64,000 nucleotides of DNA from Lates calcarifer (taxonomy: Eukaryota > Chordata > Actinopteri > Centropomidae), in assembly GCF_001640805.2 (NCBI RefSeq), contig NC_066837.1, forward strand, positions 21,197,341-21,261,340, read 5' to 3'. A model generated the notes under the pieces. It was not told the DNA's origin, did no database searches, and was given only the letters and a program-made list of their open reading frames with translations. Both the position numbers and the translations under genes were made by a program. Below are positions 37,801 to 49,100 of this stretch, piece after piece. The first letter of the stretch is position 1; each line of letters starts with the position of its first letter.

Positions 37801-40461
37801 TCAAATGGACAGTACACAAATGTGTGTACTGTATAATTTGACTGAGTTCTGCTACAGTAAAACCTTCTAAAGTTAATTCATTCACAAGTGCTTGCTTTGC
37901 TCTCTGTCAGTTACGAAGTTGACAGTGATGTATTCCAAAGAAATTTATGAGGTGGGTGTTCTGTAATAGAACTTCTTTGCATTATTTCATCTATTGTTAC
38001 AGGGTAAACAGAAAGTCACTGTCGAACCATTGTTATTAGACACGTCAATCAAGAAATATTTCCGTCAAGATGTCCGTCAGAGATGATCTGAATCATTGGG
38101 CAAACTGACACAACTGGCAAATAGACAACAAGTCAAGTTCTGTTTGTTAACAGAAAATATAATGTAACACATAACATATAACACACTGATACTCAATTAT
38201 TTCTTCCGTGGCCTGTTGAAACACATTTGCACCTACAGTAAAGGTAATCTGTGGTATTCATGCTGTGATGTGTTAAAGCTAACAAAACAATCTGAAATAA
38301 GGAAGCAACTTTTTCCTCATGACTCTTGACACTTGATGATGTGCATTGCAGTTTTCATTCAAAGTTACTATAAAAAAGCAACTAAAACTTTTATCTACTA
38401 AAAGCTTCATATGTCCATGAGAACAGATATTGTTCTACTCTCAGGGTGACTTAATTATCTCTTAATGGTGAGCAACATGAATTTATGACACATCTGCCAG
38501 TATGCACCACTCATACTCATACATAATCTATCATGTAAGAATGTGTTTTGTACCTGTATTATACAGTGTTAACAAGAAGTCATTCCAATTCCTTGATTCG
38601 AGGAAATACAATGAACACAGCGTATGAGGAAATGTATCTCCAGGTTGTTATTATTATTGTGAGAAAAAAAATTGATGTAGAATTTCTTTTTGACTAGATA
38701 TGACTTCCGTATGAGGGTTGCAGATGTCCTGAAGGTGAATATAGCAGCAGTCACCATCCTGCCCGGCTCTCCCGCCTCTGCAGCAGATGGAAGATGCCAG
38801 CAGGTCAGCTTCATGATATCTGGTAAGTCAGAAGTGTTCCCCCTATCAACAAATGTATCTCATGTGCAATAAAAGGGGAAACTGTATTACCTTTATTACA
38901 CAACACAGCTCGCAATAATTAAAATTAATAGGTTGCGTTCAGTTTGGTTAAGCGATGTGGCCTTGAAAGTATGTGCTGACTGCGTTGTACTTTAAGATTA
39001 TTTTGTATCTCTAGGGAGAACAGGCTTTAAAACATCTCTGGAATGTTAACATGGACATGGGAGCACCAGTCTCATCTGAATACATATCACTAAGTGTATA
39101 CATATTAGTTTATCATTACTTTCGATCACCAGGGTTCCCAGGTAAATTTGCGTTGTGTGCAATATATCAATCTATCAGACTGTATGTACTGTATGTATAT
39201 GTACACTGTATGTCTATAAATGCTTTAGATACTCCAGGAGCTATCTGGGCAAGTAGTGTGCCCAGACTGCCTGTATTCATCTGGACAATGAACAATTATG
39301 GTCATTGAAAATCTTTAGAAAACCTGAAAAATTGCTCAGTAACCTGATGCTGGAGTTGAGTGTCTGTGTGTCTCATTTTCTGTCCCTTCCTCCGTCCCAG
39401 GGGGAGAACAGAGAAGTATCTGTACAGAGGTTTCACACAGTATAGCACAGGACAGGCATTTATGCCCTCAGAAGTCTCTCACAAGGTGAAGAGTTTTCTA
39501 TTGCGATAATTCCCGGGAAGTCCTCCTTTACTGTGACTGTGTATGACAGTAATACAGCAGAAAGACACACACAGAGGAGTTTTCAGGTAGCACATAGCAG
39601 ACAGCGCGTGATGAAAAAAAAGAGTTATATGTGTATATGTATAGTATATGTGCTTGAGTGGCTAAAAAAAAGCAATTAACAGCTTAGGCACTGCATCTTT
39701 TTTGTTATTTCTGCCACATTTGCACTGCTGAATTTCTGATGTATCCTCATCGGACATAATGATGGAAAAACAAGTGTGTAACTGCTTTTAGACTCAGCTA
39801 CAGTAATTATCAAGAAGAAATCTGCAGCTGTTTTGTGTACCGCCTTTGTCTGTGTGTAACTGAGCACTGCAACATTGTCTGTATCTTAAAGGGGATGTCA
39901 GCGCAGAAGTCCTCAGTTCTGTCAAAACCAGTGAGAAGATGGGCGTGTTTAAAGAGTCTGATACGTGTACAAGTAAGTGTGCTCCATTATGTGATCATGC
40001 AATAGCTTAACCCGCATTTCAACTCCATATTGAGAATATGAAATCCCTGTTCAACAAATATTTGAAGGAGATAGAGCATAACATCCATCCATCTTGTGTA
40101 ATCTCTTTATCTGATTTGCCAAATTTTCTATTTTAAACAAGATGGTGTAGGTACCATAATTACTCTAGATTAGTTTTAGATTAGTAAAAAATGACAGTTA
40201 ACATGTGGCAGAGTTGCAATAAATGTAAGGATAACAAGTAAAATAAAGGAGAGGGAAGTTTAATATGATGACCTCAGAGTATACAAACAACATACTCTGA
40301 GTCATACCCCCTTTAAATTTGTCATTCATGCTTGAATAACCTGTGGACATCTTTCTGATCTGACGCCCTCAGGAAGTGCATTCTCACCACTGGTTCCAGG
40401 AAGTTTTCTTCTTGGCTTGATGTTTGTTTCTGCCTGCCTGCTGTCATCCACAACTTATTAA
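27460..40461 (+). CDS. copper-only SOD-repeat protein (CSRP-like), six SOD modules, predicted GPI-anchored
   Basis: Spliced model: join(27460..27499, 30254..32336, 32891..32990, 34828..34905, 36046..36150, 36715..36847, 36991..37105, 38698..38822, 39892..39972, 40373..40461). It gives 982 residues with phase kept at all nine GT-AG introns. Exon 1 encodes the signal peptide (MCLLTAALLFSLL). Six Cu/Zn-SOD-like modules follow, each with a Cys pair and ending in a C-A-x-I/V-like strand. Modules 3, 4 and 5 keep the copper ligands: HVH at 295/297, 455/457 and 615/617; GGH or LGH at His320, 478 and 637; and VIH/VVH at His387, 550 and 702. The zinc-site region reads YEIGDL, CEVGDL and YEIGDI, so Glu replaces a zinc His and Asp follows three residues later. 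This Glu/Asp pair is the signature described for copper-only SODs (C. albicans SOD5 Glu110/Asp113). Modules 1, 2 and 6 lack most ligands. There are many N-glycosylation sequons. The C-terminus (about 957-982, hydrophobic, ending SSTTY) fits a GPI signal. The likely role is extracellular superoxide or copper chemistry at the cell surface; activity is inferred. Confidence 0.88.
28861..28892 (+). repeat. (TC)n microsatellite in intron 1 of the SOD-repeat gene
   Basis: About 16 TC units. Confidence 0.97.
30254..32336 (+). other. exon 2 of the SOD-repeat gene: giant 2083-nt exon with five modules
   Basis: The acceptor CATCCTTTTCAG ends at 30253 and the donor AAG|GTGAGA begins at 32337. The ATG at 30238 lies inside the intron and is not the start: exon 1 joins at the Asp codon (g|at). 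The exon carries modules 1-5 (residues 14-708) without an intron, while module 6 is divided among exons 3-7. Confidence 0.9.
35010..35350 (+). repeat. dispersed teleost repeat in intron 4 of the SOD-repeat gene
   Basis: Contains the familiar run GGGGCTGGAGCCTATCCCA...GGTACACCCTGGACAGATCACCAGTC...CAATTTAGAATCACCAGTTAA...CATGTCTTTTGACTGTGGGA...GGTTCAAACCCAGAACCTTCTTGCTGTGAGGCGACAGTGCTAACCACTGCATCC, found throughout fish genomes. LINE-tail or SINE class is uncertain. It extends the open frame after exon 4, which is therefore spurious. Confidence 0.75.
37472..37544 (+). other. candidate alternative last exon of the SOD-repeat gene (soluble isoform)
   Basis: A good acceptor (TCTATTTTCTCTGTTATGCAG) precedes a frame in the same phase as exon 7. 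Splicing here would add VYFKVKHISIKTIAFIKGF and a few residues and stop at 37542-37544, giving about 908 residues without the C-terminal anchor. An ATTAAA poly(A) signal lies 162 bp downstream. Its first residues (YFKVK) weakly resemble the start of normal exon 8 (DFRMR), so it could be a decayed duplicate of that exon. Confidence 0.4.
37706..37711 (+). terminator. ATTAAA poly(A) signal (short isoform)
   Basis: ATTAAA followed after about 15 bp by CATACAGAAAAAAA. It would serve a transcript ending in the candidate exon at 37472-37544. Confidence 0.35.
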
Positions 40462-40887
40462 TAACTCAGAGATTCAGCCACGCCATGCATCACCAGAGGG
40501 GATACATGGATCCTCATATTGTGAAACTGTGAATATGTTTATGAAATGTAGCCCAACAAGTGGTACGGTGGTCATCTGATTAATTATCAAACAAATAATA
40601 ACTCTGTCTCTTTGTACAACGTCTGCCATCCAATAAAGATCATGCCTTTTCACAGTCTTTGTAATAACCATTTTAGGCATCAAGCTGTTCAATAACTGTT
40701 CAGTGTAACCTTTATAGAAGCTTCATTTTTTCCACAACAGATATTGCTCATGTTTTATTCATATAGACTCATGAATGGGTGAATGGGGTTAATGTGTTAC
40801 ATTATCAGAATGTCAGACTTTTTTCCTTCTGTATGCACTGTCCATAAATCCATGTCAAATTTTGTGTAAATATATGGGGAAATTGTG

Positions 40888-40893
40888 AATAAA
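40888..40893 (+). terminator. AATAAA poly(A) signal of the SOD-repeat gene
   Basis: GTGAATAAAATAC lies 427 bp after the stop codon, followed by a T/G-rich stretch (TATGTTTGTATGCCTTGTG), the usual downstream element. Confidence 0.6.
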
Positions 40894-40910
40894 ATACAAT
40901 TATGTTTGTA

Positions 40911-42059
40911 TGCCTTGTGCCAACAATCACTGTGATTTTTCTCCTTGCTTTAAATCCCCTAAACACCTCAGCACATGAGCAAATGTGAGCACACGGTGTA
41001 CCCAGTGCTTCAGCAGGGCAGTAATCCTGTGATGCATTTTAAGAGAACAGCTTTGTTCATATAAAACTTTGGTACCTCTAGTATGGCATTCATTAAAATG
41101 TTTTTGTAACTAATGACTCTATCAATTGTTCCTAAATTTTTTTCTAATGTTGTAGAGACCAGTTGTGAGCCCCTCACATTTTGTTCATCATTCTCCAGCA
41201 GGATCCTTGTTTGGTCCTTTTAGCTCTGAAGTCCCCTAAATAGACCACTCCAATAACTATTTGACCTCTGACCTTTCGGAAAAGTGCTGTAGAACATCTG
41301 GACCAACAATTTACAACTTATCATTTGCAACAAATAAGAGTGGATTTTTGTTAAAGTCCTCTATTATTTACTTATCACTGGCTTATAGCTAATACACAAA
41401 GTATTCATTTCATTAATTAAGCTGTTAATTAACAGGTTTAAATCTTTATAAATAAAAGTGATATATACCCATACCCAGAGAAAAAACTGAACAGAAAAAT
41501 ACACGTAGGTCTGTAAACTCAGTGATACCACTAAATGTTCTTGTGGAACCACAAAACTAACAAAAGACTATAAAAGGTTATCAGATTGGTCTAAAATACT
41601 AGTTAGTTAGTTAATACTAATACAGATACTAGTTAGTTAAATAAGTAGGATGTGGTGTAGAAATAGATATAAGTGTAAATGTGAAACTATCAATGTATGA
41701 AAACTGGAAGACCAGTGAGTGAAAAATAGCAGTAAAATTGCCTGATAAAAAACAGAGAAAAATAAATTAAGTTTAAATAATTTTTGTCGACTGATTGTTC
41801 GGGGGAAAAAAAAAGCTGCATTCCTTTAAAACCAACTGATTGGCAGTCAAAGCAAAATTAAGCTTTGTATTTCTTTTACATTACATCATAGTCAATGGTA
41901 TTTTTTTTTATCGGTGTATTGAGTAATATTTTTGACTTTCCTGGAACTTTCGTCAGTTCCACAGGATGTATATCGCTTCAAAAATGTCGGGCTGCTGCCC
42001 TCACTACAGTGTTATGATTTTACTTCTAAAGCAGTGATACATCGCTGATGTGAGGTTGT
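40911..42059. other. intergenic region between the SOD-repeat gene and xpnpep1
   Basis: AT-rich, no gene. An imperfect local repeat of ACTAGTTAGTTA occurs twice between about 41599 and 41640. Confidence 0.5.
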
Positions 42060-42430
42060 TCGCTTTGTGTATTATTACTCACAGAAAAGGAGGCGAGTCT
42101 GGATCCCTCTGCGTCTACTGGAAGAAACTGCAGTCACGTGACCATAAACGTCAACAACGAAATGGCAGCCTCCTGTTTTGTAAATTAACACAAGGTCCAA
42201 GCTGGTAAAGGAGCGTTTCGTTTTCATTTTCTTGTCCCCAAGAGTCATATTTCCAAGGCGTATCCACCTGGTGTGTATTTAGCATTTTGTGGGCTGCATG
42301 TGGGGGGACTTTAACGCTAGCTAGCGGCGGTTTTGGGAGCTAATGTCTCCCGGCGGCACGGAGCGAGCACAGAGAAATGTTGACTGTTTTCAACCCAGGG
42401 GAAACGGGTGGTTATCCCACGCCCGCGTCT
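42060..42430 (+). promoter_or_regulatory. CpG-rich candidate promoter of xpnpep1 with a CACGTG site
   Basis: CpG density rises sharply (AACGTCAACAACG, GAGCGTTTCG, GCTAGCGGCGGTT, TCCCGGCGGCACGGAGCGAGC). It holds the palindrome GTCACGTGAC at 42133-42142, an E-box of USF/MiT type, and a YY1-like AAATGGCAGCCTC at 42161. A possible 5' UTR donor CAAGCTG|GTAAAG lies at about 42205. Assignment to xpnpep1 is by position. Confidence 0.5.
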
Positions 42431-42783
42431 GTAGCTTATTGTTCGTGAAAAAAAACTGTGTTAAAGACGTTTTCAGTGAGCTGTAAAACTGCGAAAATAG
42501 GCTAGTAACTTTACAAATATCCCAACGGCGTGCTACCACACCCACTACTGAATTCAATGGCCACAAGCTGAATGAAATACTTATTGTGTGTATTGGTTGG
42601 CCTGTTGATAACAAGGAATAAAAGGATCTCCTGTCCACTTGAACCACAGGCTGTTTAGTTGTGTAGTTTCTTATAAGAATATCGGTTTGTTCAATTCTAT
42701 TGTAGCCAACCAGTTAGATAGATTTTTAGTACTGATTCATCTAAAGCCAACTTGTAAACAACAATCGCATGCGGAGCGTTCAG

Positions 42784-42827
42784 CCAATAGGAGAGCTCAT
42801 CGATGTGGCATACTACGATGTGATTGG
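42784..42827 (+). promoter_or_regulatory. paired CCAAT boxes upstream of xpnpep1
   Basis: CCAAT at 42784-42788 and inverted ATTGG at 42823-42827 lie 35 bp apart, about 330-370 bp before the start codon. A poly(T) of about 19 follows. This could be a second, more proximal promoter. Confidence 0.4.
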
Positions 42828-42837
42828 TCGTTTGTGG

Positions 42838-42856
42838 TTTTTTTTTTTTTTTTTTT
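42838..42856 (+). repeat. poly(T) tract
   Basis: Nineteen consecutive T just after the inverted CCAAT box. Confidence 0.95.
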
Positions 42857-43153
42857 AACAATGAGTTATATAGCCACAGTGGACAGTGATAGTGAATTCA
42901 CCACTGCACCGTGTCCTGTCAACTTTGTTTTAGGAAGTTATTCCAGTCGAAGTAGGTCATGCACCTGCCGAATCGAGCAAATTAGACAAGAGTCCATTCT
43001 TTTAATATTTAACCCTGGCTCCTGTGACTGTTGCTTAATCAGCATGTTAGAGCAGGTTAAAGATCCAGGTGTGGACTGTGACTTTGAGCTCCACGTAAAT
43101 AGTCAGGCAGGCTACAGTCAGTCACTGTCCAGCTGCAGGCACCTGAAGTCATC

Positions 43154-46100
43154 ATGGCTTCCCAAAAGTCAGGTAATCTGAAGATAATTAGGGTGGGGTT
43201 TAAAATATGTTTTCTTAAATTGATGCGTTGTCTATAATTGCAGTTGCTGCTTCTGAGATTAAACTGATTCTTTTCAATAGCATAAAAAGCCTGGCTTTGA
43301 CGCTGTCTGCATTTGTCATATCTCAGCAAACCTTAACTTTTGAGATTCACCACATTGTGCATTTTGTAGCATATTGAGGACATTATACCTGTATAAGTGT
43401 GGTATCAATTAACATCTGCCTATTTGAACATTATTGTCAGTTGAAAATATGTCATCACTCTTTGTCCATTCAGACACAGCCATGTCTCCAAAGATCACTG
43501 GAGAGCTGCTCAGGCAGCTTCGCCAGGCAATGAGGAATTGCAAATACTTCTCTGAGCCTATACAGGCCTACATCATCCCATCTGGAGATGCCCACCAGGT
43601 AAGTTAGACCTCTCTCTCTCACACACATGCACACACACACAACACACATTCACTGCATTAATATGTATTTACATGACTAAAGTAACTCTTAAATTTAAAC
43701 AAAGACATGCATGCACAAGCTCACAGTTGATGAGATTTGCTACTCCTGCCCTATGTCACTTCACGTGTGTGTGTCGTGATTCACTTCTGTTCGCCTTGTC
43801 TGACCTTCGCAATTAATAGTAGCCATTTGCACACCGCTCCTCCCCTTTCCCTCTCCATGCACAAGACATGATGTGAGAAGAGACATTTAAAAGAGGCATT
43901 TAAAATGGCTGACTGGTTGATGGCCACTTCACACTGATTGTTAATAAAGCCGATCTCCCCCTTTCTCTCTGTCTCTCTTCTGCCCCTGTGTCTCTCAGAG
44001 TGAATACATTGCACCGTGTGACTGCAGACGTGAATTCATCTGTGGATTTAATGGCTCTGCAGGTACGTTTTGCTTGTGTGTGAGGGGAAATATACTCACA
44101 AGTTTAATTTTAAAGTTAAAGGGATATCTCATGTTCAAACCTTAGCTGGGCAGACTAGATGCCAAGATCTGATTTCCATTGTGGAAAAACCTACTATAAT
44201 ATATATATTGCTGAGACAACCAAACTTTATTTCTGTCATCAGCTATTCAGGGTAAGCCACCCAGTTTCCAACACATTTCTTGTCTCATGTTCAGTTTAGT
44301 TAGTACAATACAGGACTTATTAGGATGCTATAGAAGATGGCCTACATTGATAATACACTGCGAGAGTATTAGAGAGTATAAGAGAAGGAGAGCACACTCA
44401 CTATCAGACTGTATATGTTGCTTCTTCGAACTGACAAATTGCTTGCATTCTTTCGTCGATACATTCATCCATTATACAAACTGGATCCAACAAAGCATTT
44501 GTGATCGGAGATGTCAAATCTGCCATGTGTGTTGTGACGCGTAGGTACAGCCATTGTCACAGAGCAGCATGCTGCAATGTGGACCGACGGGCGATATTTC
44601 CTCCAGGCCAGCCAGCAGATGGACAACAACTGGACCCTTATGAAGATGGGTAATGGATGGCCACTTGATGTCTCTTTTTTTTACAAGATGAAAATAACAA
44701 CTTTTTTGTCATTTTAAAGGTTGTGGTTATTTTTGATTATTTGCTCATATTTCTAAAGGTTTACACTACATATTTTGTATCCGAAATCAGTCAAATGTAC
44801 CTCCAGCATCAAACTGTACTGATGATAAGGTATGAATCACACCTAGGCTACAAATCAGGATGTTTTCACATGATTTGAGAATGAAAAACAAATGTTTCAA
44901 ATTCCATGTTTTGTCAAGCAAGTTTGCCTTATTTATGTCCTCCCTGGGTGACAAAAAAATTGTTCCATAGTGGTATGAATCAGGTTTATAGTACATATGC
45001 TTCAGTGTGCCATAAACATGTTTTTTGTAATAGGACTGAAAGAGACGCCCTCTCAGGAGGACTGGCTGATCAGCGTCCTTCCAGAGAACTCCAAAGTGGG
45101 AGTAGATCCTTGGATCATCGCTGCTGGTATGTTACAGTAACATTTCTCCCTTAGCACAGTGGTCAGCATTTTTTTTCAACAGTATGAACTCTGTGCCCTT
45201 CCAAGTATACAGCAGGACATTTGTTCAGTACATTTTGCAGGTTCAGGTACAATATGAAGATATACATTTTCAAACACAACAGCTCTTAAAAAGCCTTTTT
45301 TTCTCCATCGAGGAACTGAACTTATGTTTCCTGCATGACCTGTAGGGACCTGACATACAACCTGGCTGCACTGCATTTCTACCTATGTCTGACTACAGCA
45401 AATTATGCTCATGCTGAGATTAGATCTCTTGCTGTCAACAAAATATGTGTGTTACTTATCAGTGTCATGTCCACTGTTTCAGACCAGTGGAAGAACATGT
45501 CCAAGGCTCTGATCAGCGCAGGCCACTCTCTGGTGGCGGTGCAGGACAACCTGATCGATGCGGTTTGGACAGATCGTCCAGAAAGACCCAGCACACAGCT
45601 GCGCACCCTGGGATTAGAGTACACCGGTCAGAGCCCTACTGCCATAACACCAATAGTACATACATGGTTATTTTATAGTAGCTAATTAGGGTTTTGAAAT
45701 ATTTTCAGAGACCCCATTAGAACATCAGCAGCATTATTTTAATCCTGTAGAATTATGATTAATTTATTGTGAGCAGAAGTATTGCTCTTAACTTGTATTC
45801 TTTTTAAACCTTTTTGTTTTAACTTGTTTGAGTTGTTGTTAACTGTAACTAGATATACAGGTTTTTGAGGACTACAAATTAAGTGCCATGTCTCGTTGAT
45901 GCTGTCTATCTATAGGTATGTCCTGGCAAGATAAGATCGTCACACTGCGAGCCAAGATGACAGAAAGGAAGATCAGCTGGTTTGTTGCAACGGCATTGGA
46001 TGAGATTGCATGTACGGTTAAGTTTTCAGAAATACATTATAGTTTATTTACCTCTGCCACTTTACTTAAATCAACAATGTGTAGAATATAAAAAATTCTG

Positions 46101-49100
46101 ACTTAAGCACCTTCAGTAGTTGTATGAAAAATCCCTGTGGCTGACATCAGTGCATGCCTCTGAAGATGTAATAGCACAAAGTGGAGATATTTAAGTCAAG
46201 TGCATTTACTAGGAACTTCAGAATTGTACCTACTACTACTAACTACTGTATAGTACTTGAGTAAATTAACCGTGTTGCCTTCTAGCTGGTTGCACAGATG
46301 GATTTTCAACAATTCACCCTTTAAAATCTTTAGAAGACTGATAGTAGATTTTAATTTAACTGGACAAGAAACATTACATTGTTTTTGCTCTGATCTGTTT
46401 GCTATAACCAAACAAGAAATCTTAACCTGTTTTTCGGGATACCCCTTGAAATAACAGCTCCAGAGCACAGTTTATTAAGCCCAGGGCCACAGCATGTGTG
46501 TGGATATCCTGCCCTCATCCCTGCTCATAACTGGAGTTTGTTGCATTATGTTTTACCAGTTTATAGTTGTAGTGTAAAAAAAACAAGCTGCAGCTGTACC
46601 TACTATCACATCTGTTACATAAGTCCGTTCTGATACACGATCACGATCCAAGGACCCGGGGATGCACGGATGTCCCTCTAGATGCCTGTTTGAGGGCCTT
46701 GTTCACCGTGCCTAATGAGCTCTTGTTTCTGATTGTTTGGTCTGAGAGTTTGTGTTAATTAGAGTTATGCTGATTTTGATTGTCATCAAGTAGCATTTAG
46801 ACTAGAGAGTTTCAATGGGCGTTAAACTGAAGAGGATTTGCTCAGGCATCTACAGAGGATGAGTGACAGTCCAATAATAACATTGATATGATGATAGATG
46901 ACCAGATAACGTGTATGGAGATATGAGATGAGACATTCAATATTTGAAATGGTTTTTAAGGCAAATCATGCAAACACCGAAATGACTCAAAATAGGACAG
47001 ATAGTCAAGTGGCTACTGACATTGTCACTGTCAATATGGTAATGAAATAATTTTTCTTAATAATTATTACATATTATTAAAATACAATGTTCTATTATTT
47101 TCTTTTCTCAGGGCTTTTTAACCTCCGTGGTGCTGACATCGAGTACAACCCAGTTTTCTTTGCATATACCATCGTGGGAATGAACACAATAAGGTAATGG
47201 AATATAACACAATTGGTCAGTAATTCATGAAATACCTTCATGCTGCCAACTGATGTGAAGGGCTTCAGGAATAAATGGTGATGATGAATTATTCTCTGAA
47301 AGTGCAATGCAGGAAATTTTATATATTAATATATTTATTTATTTTTTATATTTATATAAACGCTTAGCACAAGTAAGCCAGAACCAAATTTTACTTTTGC
47401 AATCATGCATTTTTAAGTAGCACTACTTTATTAATCCATTAAGTCAGACATAATCCTAGTAAATCATGTTTTTACTTAAGTTTTTTACTTGAATACTTTT
47501 CACTGACCAACTCCTTTCTCTCCTCAGGCTTTTTGTGGATCTAAAGCGCCTCGCTGATCCTGCTCTGAGAGACCATCTGCAGCTGGGCTCTCCCAGTAAG
47601 CCCGAGCTGAGCATCCAGACATTCCCGTACGAGTCGGTCTACACCGAGCTCCAGGCCATCTGCGCTGCACTCGGCCCCAAGGACAAAGTGTGGATCTGTG
47701 ATAAGGCCAGTTGTGCTCTCACACAGGTCATCCCCAAGGTGAGTGAGTGCACCACATCTAGAAGACAGCTAATTTTCTCTAGTGTTCACAACAGAGGATG
47801 TAAAAAAAAAAAGCTTGACTATGTCTGGATTGTGTTTTCCTGGTACCTGGTTTAGTGGCCAGTATCAGATCGTCTGGATTGTTATACCTTTTAAATGACA
47901 CTTTTGTGGTTGTTTCAAATTACATACTTCCTCACTAACAACCCGTTCTGCAGTTTTGTTTGTTGGAGGACAGAGGTTTAAATTTCCGTACATCTGTCTG
48001 GGATATTATTACCCCTGAGAACTATTATACCCCTTTTCTGACCTGCCTAAACTGGTAAAGCTAGTACACTTCCTTTTTTGACAAAACTTCTACTAATATT
48101 TACCATTAAGCCAGGCATATTCTGTTGTATTTGTTATTCAGTTGAGCCTAGACTTTCCCTTGTATGAAAACATTCAGTCAACAGTTAATTTACTAAACCA
48201 TTTATCACGGCAATTTGGAGATCAGCATTAATTCTCTTAGTTTTGACAGTTTTTACTAGTAGATTTATATCAAGGTAACATCATCTACTACTTTTAGAAA
48301 TGTAAATGTTTCTTCTTGACCTATTTCAGGCCCACAGGACTCCAATTCCCTACACTCCACTCTGCCTCTCCAAGGCTGTGAAGAATGCCACTGAGATCCA
48401 AGGCATGAAAATGGCCCATGTAAGAACCTTTGAGCCTAATATTTCTAGTGCATATCTTTTATTCAGTTTATGACGTGGTTGTAAACTGTATGATTTACTC
48501 AATAAAAAGTTGAATATTCACCATCTGCACCTTAATCAACAGATCAAGGATGCAGTTGCCCTTTGTGAACTCTTCGCTTGGTTGGAAAAGGAGGTACTTT
48601 CATTTTTTTCCTCTGAGGCTATAACATTTTTAGATTCATGAAAGAAAAGAACAGATTCTTCTAATCTGTGTTCACAGGATTTTGAATGGACTTAACAGGA
48701 TAAAGAGATTTACGGACGTGTTTAATTTTCCTATCACTAAACACTCACACTTTTGACCAGTCCTCCAATGTATTGTTATATTCTAGGACTATTCATTTTT
48801 GTGTTAATGTCAACTGTGATATCAGGTGAAAGTTATCACGTTCCTCAGCTTTCACATGAACTTGCGAGTGTTTGTGAGTATGTGTTTTTTCATTGTTTTT
48901 TAAACTAATAACAGGGTGCTGGCACTGTTGTTTTATAGATTCCCAAAGGCAATGTGACAGAGATCTCTGCTGCTGATAAGGCTGAAGAATTGCGGAGGTA
49001 AGTTTATGGGTGGACTCTTTACATTGCATTGGTTGTCCTCATTTGATTTACGAGCTCATCCAGTTTAACTTCATGTCTACTTTCATGCTAGGCATGATGT

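Noticed and set aside
42639..43181. 180-codon open frame upstream of xpnpep1
   Set aside because: It is in a different frame from the xpnpep1 start, runs through paired CCAAT boxes and a poly(T) encoding a Phe run, and overlaps the coding start. It is most likely promoter plus 5' UTR.
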